Positions 1 to 5,534 of a stretch of 14,204 nucleotides of DNA are shown here, in pieces. Position 1 is the stretch's first letter, and the number at the start of each line of letters is the position of its first letter. This stretch comes from an uncultured Kineothrix sp. (lineage in GTDB: Bacteria; Bacillota; Clostridia; Lachnospirales; Lachnospiraceae), in NCBI GenBank assembly GCA_910587275.1, contig CAJUMD010000089.1, forward strand, positions 1 to 14,204, in the 5' to 3' direction. Below the pieces are notes generated by a model, which was not told where the DNA came from, did no database searches, and saw only the letters and a program-made list of their open reading frames with translations. Made by a program: the position numbers and the translations under genes.

Positions 1-340
1 ACTTTCCTGCAAAATGTCGAAACGGGCATAAAATCAAGTGTCTTTACAAAGGTACAGAAACAGCTGCTTTGGCATTAATGTAGCGGTTGGCATAAGTTGT
101 AAAGTGGTGAATTATGAGACAATGAACTATAATTAATTTGTATTTGGGATATATACGAAATACTTAGGTCCTTTGGTTGCTGTAAAAAGTGGAATAATAA
201 ATAGTAAGGATGTGATTGTATAATGGGTCTGTTGGCAATTTTAAGTGGTATATCAACCATTGCATCATTGTTATTCATTTTTTTTTGATGTTGATAAGAT
301 ACATATAACTTTAAATAAATTTTTGTTACTTCTTTCACTA
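1..340. other. AT-rich stretch without a convincing gene
   Basis: No gene is supported here. The first 80 or so bases are open on the plus strand in two frames, ending at TAA (about base 78) and TAG (about base 83), so the end of a gene cut by the contig edge is possible, but neither peptide is recognisable. A minus-strand frame of about 100 codons across 75-383 has a Ser/Ile/Tyr-rich composition, no ribosome site and runs into the insertion-sequence end, so I do not call it. One tiny hydrophobic ORF at 223-288 is listed separately. Confidence 0.5.
223..288 (+). CDS. Possible 21-residue hydrophobic peptide
   Basis: An ATG at 223 opens 21 codons ending in TGA at 286-288. The peptide (starts MGLLAILSG, ends SLLFIFF) has no charged residue and could form one membrane helix, as do small type I toxins and other membrane micropeptides. 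An AAGGA lies about 11 bases upstream, which is a long spacing. The TATAAT that overlaps the ATG argues against it. The final Phe codons come from a T-run. It may be chance in AT-rich DNA. Confidence 0.15.
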   Translation: MGLLAILSGISTIASLLFIFF

Positions 341-750
341 GAGCGTGTTTGAAAATTAAAAAGTATACAAAACGTTTGTTCACAGCCCCTTTTTTATGAT
401 AAAATAAAGAAAAAGGGGCTGATATTATGTTAAGACGCTACGAACTGACGGATCAGGAATGGGAACAGATTGCTGCCTTACTCCCTCCAGAAAAGACTGG
501 AAAACCCGGACGTCCTCCAAAGGATAACCGTACCATGCTTAACGGGATGGTCTGGATTGCACGCAGTGGTGCTCCCTGGCGTGACCTGCCGGAGCGTTAC
601 GGCCCCTGGAATTCGGTATACAGCCGCTTCCGCAAGTGGATTGATGACGGAATCCTCGATAATATCTTCCGGGTGCTCAGCCTTGAGGCCGAACTTTATG
701 AGCTTTCACTGGATGCCACAATTGTCCAGGCTCATCAACACAGTGCCGGC
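341..750 (+). mobile_element. IS5-family insertion sequence, left-end remnant
   Basis: The segment begins with a probable left terminal repeat (GAGCGTGTTTGAAAATT, from 341), a short leader with a hairpin, and the 5' part of a transposase gene. It stops abruptly at about 745-750, where the sequence passes into an unrelated minus-strand gene. I see no reverse complement of the left end downstream, so the right end and the second half of the element are gone. The left boundary comes from the start of the repeat-like sequence and is not proven by a target duplication. Confidence 0.75.
384..420 (+). promoter_or_regulatory. Hairpin over the transposase ribosome site
   Basis: Bases 384-394 (AGCCCCTTTTT) pair perfectly with 410-420 (AAAAAGGGGCT), leaving a 15-base AT-rich loop. 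The right arm contains AGGGG, the only Shine-Dalgarno-like sequence before the ATG at 427, so the fold would hide the ribosome site. Hiding the start in transcripts that enter from outside is a known way for insertion sequences to limit transposase. Its use here is inferred. There is no clear T-run after the stem, so an ordinary terminator is less likely. Confidence 0.5.
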
Positions 751-843
751 TGTTTCTTTTATCTGTATGGTGTCAATCCGCACCCGCTGGTACAGGGGAG
801 GGAATTTCTGAAAATTACTCCATACATCCGAATCTGCTTTTAA
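427..843 (+). pseudogene. Truncated IS5-family transposase (chimeric 3' end)
   Basis: The first 108 or so residues are a typical IS5-family N-terminus of the DUF4096 type: the LTDQEWE start, the GRPPKDNR turn, the GMVWIARSGAPWRDLP block, and SLDATIVQAHQHSAG carrying the first catalytic Asp of the DDE triad (about residue 96). The remaining two acidic residues and the RNase H-like core are missing. From about codon 109 to the TAA at 843 the frame reads the antisense of the neighbouring decayed gene, so the last 30 residues are meaningless. A full transposase of this group is about 250-280 residues, sometimes made from two frames. No activity is expected. Confidence 0.85.
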
Positions 844-1219
844 GGCTTTTTCGATATCCGTCAATGACAAATCCTTTTGGTGACATATCGGGAAGTATGG
901 CTCTCCCGGCATCGGTCATCAGTCCCAGGCGTTCCATCCTCCGGCAGCGTTCCTTATTTAACTCAGACCATAAACTTCCTTTTCTCCGGGGAGCAAGCCT
1001 GTGGGCAGTCACGCCGTGATCCATCTTTTTTGTGGTGCTGTCTATCCAGCCGAAGCACATGGCATCCTCAACAGAATCTATGTACCAGAAAGTGCCATCG
1101 TCAACCGGGCTGCCACGCTTTACGATTACTCAGCATTCCTTTTCCTTATTATGGTTATTTATGATCCATTCCCTCAGTTCATGGCGATTTTTCGCATCAA
1201 GCAGATTTGTAAATTCCAT
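750..1219 (-). pseudogene. Decayed YdeI/OmpD-associated (bacteriocin-protection type) gene
   Basis: Reading the minus strand from ATG 1219-1217 gives MEFTNLLDAKNR..., then an in-frame TGA at 1132-1130 where the family has the Trp of its CWVIV-like strand. It resumes with GSPVDDGTFWYIDSVEDAMC, FGWIDSTTKK, HRLAPRRKGS, LWSELNKERC and PDMSPKGFVID. Near 855-865 the frame shifts and the protein continues as DIEKALKADSDVWSNFQKFP...RVRIDTIQIK until the junction with the IS remnant near 750. These segments match the YdeI/OmpD-associated family (about 190 residues), linked to bacteriocin or peptide resistance, biochemical role uncertain. The defects are one nonsense change (one base from TGG), one frameshift and a lost 3' end. 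A GGGGGAA ribosome site sits just before the ATG. TGA is an ordinary stop elsewhere in this window. Confidence 0.85.
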
Positions 1220-1254
1220 AATCATTTCCCCCAAATTTCGTAGTAGTTATTTGG

Positions 1255-1283
1255 ATTATACCATAGGTATAGGGATAATTCCA
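1255..1283 (-). promoter_or_regulatory. Extended -10 promoter of the decayed gene, inside a palindrome
   Basis: On the minus strand the sequence reads TGGTATAAT: a perfect -10 hexamer (complement of 1255-1260) with the TGn extension. A weak -35 (TGGAAT, complement of 1278-1283) lies 17 bases upstream. It sits about 36 bases before the dead gene's start codon. Bases 1257-1262 and 1266-1271 (TATACC / GGTATA) form a symmetric site over the -10, a possible operator. The promoter outlived its gene and would now fire into the IS remnant. Confidence 0.5.
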
Positions 1284-1480
1284 CGGGCTGGCGATACGTT
1301 CAATTGTTCATCCTTGGGAATTTTATGTTTTTCATTTCCGAAAAATAGTCGTTTTAGCGTCACAAATAGCTAAAGGAGATTGTATCAAAATTTTTAATAT
1401 AGTAAAGTTTACAAAAGAGCGCATGAAAAGCGAGGAATATAGTTGTTTTTTGATTTAGACTGATTTGCAGGAGGTAAAAA

Positions 1481-2347
1481 ATGGAATGGTTGAAAAATCT
1501 AAGCAACGCCATAGAGTACATAGAAGATAATCTGGATAAAGAAATCTCTTATGAGGAAGCCGCCCGTATTGCGTGTTGTTCAACCTATTATTTTCAGCGT
1601 TTGTTTTCCTATGTGGCTGGTGTTTCTCTTTCAGAGTACATACGCAAACGCAGAATGTCACAGGCTGCTTTTGAATTACAGCGGACAGACAAAAAGGTGT
1701 TAGACGTTGCCCTCAAATATGGCTATACTTCTCCAACATCTTTTAACAGAGCATTTCAAAGTGTTCACGGAATAACACCGGCTGCTGCTAAAAATAAGGG
1801 AAATACCTTAAATGCTTATCCACCAATTAGATTTTCCGTAAAGCTCACAGGAGGAAATGCTATGTCCTATCACATTGCAGAAACAGGAGTAATTAGAATT
1901 GTTGGCATTCGTACATCTTTGACCGAGGATTTGGAAGAAAATCAGAGAATAGTCCCCCAATTTTGGAAAGCCACTCTTGACGAAAATCAGTTTTCAGATA
2001 TATGTCTGTTATCAAATGAAAATCCCAAAGGGATTTTAGGCATAAGTGTTTACCATGACTCGGACAACATTTTCTATTATATAGCCGCTGTCACAAGCAA
2101 AGAAACTCCCACAGGAATGTATCAGTATGAAATTCCAGCATCAACATGGGTAGTCTTTGAAAATGACGGGAATTTCAAAGAAAATGTGCAAGATGTTTTC
2201 AAGCGGTTTTATACAGAATGGCTTCCATTTTCCGGCTATGAATATGCCGGACTGCCAGACATTGAAGTGTACCCTATTATCCATGAGAAACCGATTTACG
2301 GACATTCCGAAGTATGGATAGCAATAAAAAAAGAAAAGGAGAAATAA
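1481..2347 (+). CDS. AraC-family regulator with GyrI-like effector domain
   Basis: A 288-residue transcription factor. Residues about 8-105 form the AraC/XylS DNA-binding domain with two helix-turn-helix units (about 22-45, SYEEAARIACCSTYYFQRLF, and about 70-95, KVLDVALKYGYTSPTSFNRA), placed N-terminally as in Rob-type and SoxS-like multidrug regulators. Residues about 127-286 form a GyrI-like/AraC effector-binding domain (YHIAETGVIRIVGIRT start, YEIPASTWVVFE, then a WLPFSGYE...IEVYP end), a fold that binds hydrophobic drug-like ligands. The start is set by GCAGGAGG ending 7 bases before the ATG. It heads a run whose next three genes follow at 2, 3 and -4 bases, so it probably controls its own operon in response to the exported compound. 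The ligand is unknown. Confidence 0.9.
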   Translation: MEWLKNLSNAIEYIEDNLDKEISYEEAARIACCSTYYFQRLFSYVAGVSLSEYIRKRRMSQAAFELQRTDKKVLDVALKYGYTSPTSFNRAFQSVHGITPAAAKNKGNTLNAYPPIRFSVKLTGGNAMSYHIAETGVIRIVGIRTSLTEDLEENQRIVPQFWKATLDENQFSDICLLSNENPKGILGISVYHDSDNIFYYIAAVTSKETPTGMYQYEIPASTWVVFENDGNFKENVQDVFKRFYTEWLPFSGYEYAGLPDIEVYPIIHEKPIYGHSEVWIAIKKEKEK

Positions 2348-2349
2348 CT

Positions 2350-2805
2350 ATGCAATATCAAATCGAGATACGAGAAACCCCGCCTGTTCGTGTTGCATAC
2401 ATGAAGTATAAAGGCATTGCTACCGAAGCAAACAGGGTATTTCCCAATGTTTTTAAGTCAATTCGCGGGAAAGTGAATGGTGCGCCGTTTTTTAGCTACT
2501 TATCCATGAATCCGGAAACAAAACAGGGAGAAATGGAATTGTGCGTACCCACCGCAGAAAACCCTGTTGGAAACGGTATTGAAGTAAAAGAAACGCCCCG
2601 CATAAAAGCGGTATGCGTTACTCATATTGGCTCTTATGAAACACTTCCCTTGGCATATGCTGCCATTGATAAGTATGCAGCAGATAACGGACTTTTGCTG
2701 GCACCGCCCTTCCGGGAGGTATTTATAAAAGGCCCCGGAATGCTGCTGAAGGGAAAACCTGACAAATATATCACAGAAATTCAGTTCCCGATTAAGGGGG
2801 AATGA
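2350..2805 (+). CDS. Stand-alone GyrI-like small-molecule-binding protein
   Basis: A 151-residue single-domain protein of the GyrI-like/AraC effector-binding superfamily: the N-terminal strand QIEIRETPPVRVAYMKYKG, the middle MELCVPTAENPVGNGIEV, then HIGSYETLPLAYAAIDKYA, REVFIKGPG and a closing TEIQFPI strand. It is cytosolic, with no signal peptide or membrane segment. I start it at ATG 2350 because AAAGGAG lies just upstream; an ATG at 2314 in the same frame lies inside the regulator and has no ribosome site. It begins 2 bases after the regulator stops and ends 3 bases before the ATPase. Lone proteins of this fold bind or sequester toxic ligands (SbmC/GyrI protects gyrase from microcin B17), so a ligand-buffering role beside the exporter is plausible but inferred. 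Confidence 0.85.
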   Translation: MQYQIEIRETPPVRVAYMKYKGIATEANRVFPNVFKSIRGKVNGAPFFSYLSMNPETKQGEMELCVPTAENPVGNGIEVKETPRIKAVCVTHIGSYETLPLAYAAIDKYAADNGLLLAPPFREVFIKGPGMLLKGKPDKYITEIQFPIKGE

Positions 2806-2808
2806 CTC

Positions 2809-3774
2809 ATGTATGCTATTGAAACAGAAAATATTATAAAGCAGTATAAAAATGGTGTACAGGCACTTTCGGGCTTATCTCTTTCAGTTAAAGCCGGGGA
2901 AATTTTTTCACTATTAGGGGAGAATGGAGCGGGGAAATCCACCTTAATCCGCATATTGACAACTTATATACGTCCTACTTCTGGCAAAGTAACTATGCTG
3001 GGAAGAAATATTTATACAGACGCTGCGTGGGTACGTTCACAGATTGCTTGTGTTGCACAGCAAACATCAATCGACACCCATTTGTCATTAGAAGAAAATA
3101 TGCTGTTCCAAAGCCGCTTATATAAAATCCCGAAAGCAGAAGCCAAAAAGAGAATGGAAAAACTCATTACGGATTTTGGATTGGAACGGTATCGTAAATA
3201 TCCCGTATCATCTTATTCCGGGGGCGTAAAACGCCGCCTTGATATTGCCCTTAACATGATGTCAAATCCTAAAATTCTCTTTTTGGACGAGCCAACTGTT
3301 GGCATGGATATTCAATCCCGTATTTCTATGTGGGAAATGATGAAACAAATCCGTAGTGATTTTGAAGCTACTATTTTTCTCACAACACACTATCTTGAAG
3401 AAGCAGATAGTTTAAGTAATAACATCTGTATTATGAAAGACGGAAAAGCTGTAAAGCAGGGGACGCCAACTGAATTACGCTCTTTACTTCGGGAAAACAC
3501 GATACGGGTACAATTCCATAATATTGAGGACACAAAAGAATATATAGGGGTACTAAAGGGCTTTTTCCGGCAAGAAAAAATGATTGTGCAAAATTCGGCA
3601 GTCATCATCCATTCACCTAATGCGCAATCAGATATGGAGTATATAATATCGTTTTTGGCAGAACGCCACATTCCTTTTCAGGGAATAGAGATTGCACAGC
3701 CAGCGTTAGAAGATGTTTTTTTATGGCTGACAAGCACTGAACACAGTGGAAGCGGACAGGGGGAAGGTATATGA
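2809..3774 (+). CDS. ABC transporter ATPase, DrrA-like drug-export type
   Basis: A 321-residue cytoplasmic ATPase that drives the permease encoded next. Visible motifs: Walker A GENGAGKST (37-45), Q-loop near AQQ (83-85), signature SGGVKRR (137-143), Walker B ILFLDE (156-161) followed by PTVGMD, and the switch His in TTHYLEE (H194). The C-terminal 90 or so residues are the extra regulatory region usual in DrrA/CcmA-type drug exporters, and the length fits that group. A GGGGGAA ribosome site precedes ATG 2809. The stop overlaps the permease start in ATGA (3771-3774), a mark of translational coupling. The likely substrate is a hydrophobic drug or peptide, judging by the neighbouring GyrI-like sensors; it cannot be named from sequence. 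Confidence 0.93.
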   Translation: MYAIETENIIKQYKNGVQALSGLSLSVKAGEIFSLLGENGAGKSTLIRILTTYIRPTSGKVTMLGRNIYTDAAWVRSQIACVAQQTSIDTHLSLEENMLFQSRLYKIPKAEAKKRMEKLITDFGLERYRKYPVSSYSGGVKRRLDIALNMMSNPKILFLDEPTVGMDIQSRISMWEMMKQIRSDFEATIFLTTHYLEEADSLSNNICIMKDGKAVKQGTPTELRSLLRENTIRVQFHNIEDTKEYIGVLKGFFRQEKMIVQNSAVIIHSPNAQSDMEYIISFLAERHIPFQGIEIAQPALEDVFLWLTSTEHSGSGQGEGI

Positions 3775-4526
3775 GTGTATTCACAATTTTGTACCGAAAT
3801 GTAAAATGGCGTTTTCATAACTCATTTACCATTGTAATTACAATTTTACAGCCTATCTTGTGGCTTGTGCTTTACAGTGCTGTTGCCGGGCAGACTATGA
3901 AAAATACAGGGATAGAAAACTATACCGCATTTATTCTTCCCGGCTTAGTGGTTTTAGTTAGTTTTTCTACTTGCAGCAGCAGCGGAATTATGAATTATAT
4001 GATGAAGTCGGACGGCAGCTTTTATCGGGTATTGATTGCACCTATTAAACGAAGCTCTATTGTTTTAGGACAGCTTCTTGAAGCGGTATTATGCACTTTC
4101 CTTGAAGTGGGAATAATGGGGTGCGTTAGTCTGCTTTTTCATGTAAGGCTTGCCATTGGTATAACAGGAATTTTTCTGATTTTGATACTGGTGTTTCTGA
4201 CAGCGTTTTTTATGGCGGGGCTTGCTTATGGAATAAGTCTAATTCTGCCAAACGAGGTAATTTATGAAACAGTAATGAATGCGATTGTATTACCTGTATT
4301 CTTCCTTAGTACAGCATTATTCCCGTCAGACGGTATCAGCGGCATATTAAAGATTGCAATTAACGTCAATCCGTTTACCCATGTGATTAACGTATTGCGT
4401 AATCTGATACTTTACGGAGTTGTTAACACAAATAGCACGGTATTTGTGTTCATGCTTTTTATACTTATGGGAAGTATCAGTTTTATTTGGGCTTTGCACG
4501 GATTGAAAAAGGAATTGAGCCTATAG
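3771..4526 (+). CDS. ABC-2 type permease, DrrB-like
   Basis: A 251-residue membrane protein with about six hydrophobic segments (near residues 18-40, 50-73, 92-122, 126-156, 162-188 and 220-243), the layout of ABC-2 export permeases such as DrrB. It would form a homodimer channel powered by the upstream ATPase. It contains the long amphipathic entry into the first helix (ILYRNVKWRFHN) and the conserved late segment in which NPFTHVINVLRNL leads to the last helix, common in this family. The start overlaps the ATPase stop by 4 bases. It ends with TAG at 4524-4526, and only gene debris follows, so it is the last working gene of the cassette. Confidence 0.9.
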   Translation: MSVFTILYRNVKWRFHNSFTIVITILQPILWLVLYSAVAGQTMKNTGIENYTAFILPGLVVLVSFSTCSSSGIMNYMMKSDGSFYRVLIAPIKRSSIVLGQLLEAVLCTFLEVGIMGCVSLLFHVRLAIGITGIFLILILVFLTAFFMAGLAYGISLILPNEVIYETVMNAIVLPVFFLSTALFPSDGISGILKIAINVNPFTHVINVLRNLILYGVVNTNSTVFVFMLFILMGSISFIWALHGLKKELSL

Positions 4527-4945
4527 ATGGATTCCTGACAGATTTGGAATATGAGTGTGATGCAGAAGTGAATAACAGAATAATACAAAAGCTAACCGCC
4601 GCTATGGCAGACCGCCATATGCGGCGGTCTGCCTATTGGAAAGAGGGGGAATCAGTTATTTTCTTAACGTTATTTGACCGGTTTATCAAACTTGGAGTTG
4701 ATGATATTCTGTTTTTGGATTTTCTCATGGAATTAAAAATAAGTTAAGGGGACTGTTTAAGAATGAAAAAGGGTTGCTTTTTGATGAAACAGATAAGGAT
4801 TTGAGTACGAAGGATAAGCAGGTTATTTCCGATAAATTGGATATGCTCGAAAAGATGATGAAAATATTTTTAGGCATTGAAGAAGCGGGAAAAGATTTGG
4901 ATGCCTGTTTTCTGCTATTGATGATGCCCGCTTCCCATGTTCCTT
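4527..4945 (+). pseudogene. Frameshifted gene remnant of unknown family
   Basis: Three pieces in shifting frames read as one former protein. Piece one runs to TAA at 4745-4747 (DLEYECDAEVNN, KLTAAMADRHMRR, FDRFIKLGVDDILFLDFLME). Piece two resumes in the next frame (NKLRGLFKNEKGLLF, DETDKDLSTKDKQ, DMLEKMMKIFLGIEEAGKDL). Piece three (SAIDDARFP) follows another shift near 4909. Each shift is repaired by adding one base to a homopolymer (A-run at about 4735-4739, T-run at about 4908-4911). Composition is rich in Asp, Glu, Lys and Leu, like a real soluble protein, and the opposite strand shows the Ser/Phe bias of antisense. I do not recognise the family. No start codon with a ribosome site remains, so the 5' end is lost too. 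Confidence 0.5.
4595..4633 (+). repeat. Two mutually exclusive hairpins
   Basis: Stem A: 4606-4616 (GGCAGACCGCC) pairs perfectly with 4623-4633 (GGCGGTCTGCC) over a 6-base loop. Stem B: 4595-4602 (ACCGCCGC) pairs with 4621-4628 (GCGGCGGT). Both need bases 4623-4628, so only one can form. They lie 70-107 bases after the permease stop. No T-run follows, so they are not a standard intrinsic terminator. They could stabilise the 3' end of the cassette mRNA. Confidence 0.6.
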
Positions 4946-4988
4946 CCGGAATAGTGTGAATGCTCTTGTCTTTATCAGCTGCTTTCAT
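4926..4988 (-). pseudogene. Possible 5' stub of a minus-strand gene
   Basis: On the minus strand an excellent ribosome site (AGGAGG, 5 bases before the ATG at 4988) leads into MKAADKDKSIHTIPEGTWEA, a peptide of natural composition. After about 20 residues the frame continues to 4725, but its Ser/Phe/Ile-rich content is what antisense of the plus-strand remnant gives. This suggests the start of a gene whose body has been replaced. I do not recognise the stub. The ribosome site could be coincidence. Confidence 0.3.
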
Positions 4989-5113
4989 TGTATCCTCCTA
5001 AATGTTTATGAAATTAGTATAACCAGAGAATAAGAAAATATTAGGCAACCTGCAAACGCAGTAAGAAAACAAGTAATTCCGGATAAATAGTATGTCTCAA
5101 AGGAAGGAAAAAT

Positions 5114-5371
5114 ATGTATGCAGATAGTAACAGAGAAGTGTGGATAAATATAGTGGAAAGGAAATATGGAATTGCAGTCTCAAGATTTACATTTACAGCG
5201 AAAGATAAATATATAGCTTATTTGTATAGTTTTGATGGTGAAATTATTGGATTGTGGAATGCCGGTGAAGGCTTTTCTTATGAAATAGTAGAAGTGCGGT
5301 TGTTAAATGACAATTATGAAGTAAAAGAAATTTTAGGAGAGGAATCAGTAAAATGTAAAATGGGAAAATAA
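5114..5371 (+). CDS. Small hypothetical protein, 85 residues
   Basis: An 85-residue ORF from ATG 5114, preceded by AAGGAAGG at a normal distance, ending TAA 5369-5371. It is soluble and acidic/aromatic (MYADSNREVWINIVERKYGI, YSFDGEIIGLWNAGEGFSYE), with a pattern of alternating strands and no signal peptide, membrane helix or cysteine motif. I do not recognise the family. AT-rich codon use resembles the accessory DNA to its left and not the MBL gene to its right. It stands alone: debris lies upstream, and the next gene has its own promoter-like sequence. Confidence 0.55.
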   Translation: MYADSNREVWINIVERKYGIAVSRFTFTAKDKYIAYLYSFDGEIIGLWNAGEGFSYEIVEVRLLNDNYEVKEILGEESVKCKMGK

Positions 5372-5432
5372 AAATCGAAGTAAAAAGTTTTGAAAGAAGA
5401 AAGAATTTCATAAAGACGACAGATTTCAATAC

Positions 5433-5486
5433 GGTTATGCGCATATGCATAACCATTGGATAAAAGTATAGAAAGAATATGCATAT
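5433..5486 (+). promoter_or_regulatory. Two palindromes upstream of the MBL-fold gene
   Basis: Bases 5433-5440 (GGTTATGC) pair with 5447-5454 (GCATAACC) around GCATAT. A second, perfect 10-base palindrome ATATGCATAT lies at 5477-5486, over the expected -35 position of the promoter at 5501-5506. Both share the core ATATGCAT. This arrangement suits a dimeric repressor; no T-run follows, so termination is less likely. The regulator is not known. Confidence 0.4.
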
Positions 5487-5506
5487 CCGGCATAAAATGT
5501 TATAAT
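5478..5506 (+). promoter_or_regulatory. Extended -10 promoter for the MBL-fold gene
   Basis: TGTTATAAT at 5498-5506 is a perfect -10 hexamer with the TGn extension. The -35 position (5478-5483, TATGCA) is poor, as expected for extended -10 promoters. A transcript would begin about 20 bases before the ribosome site (AGGAGG) of the gene starting at 5535. Confidence 0.6.
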
Positions 5507-5534
5507 ATGGGAAAAACAAAAGGAGGAATTTGGG

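Noticed and set aside
75..383. Open frame of 102 codons on the minus strand
   Set aside because: It has no ribosome site, a Ser/Ile/Tyr-rich composition, and overlaps the IS left end and hairpin.
1130..1132. TGA read as tryptophan (alternative code) in the YdeI-type gene
   Set aside because: The same gene also has a frameshift and a lost end, and TGA closes other genes here (for example 2803-2805 and 4943-4945 region frames), so this is decay.
877..1373. Several plus-strand frames of 80-113 codons
   Set aside because: They are antisense of the decayed YdeI-type gene or its promoter, with no ribosome sites.
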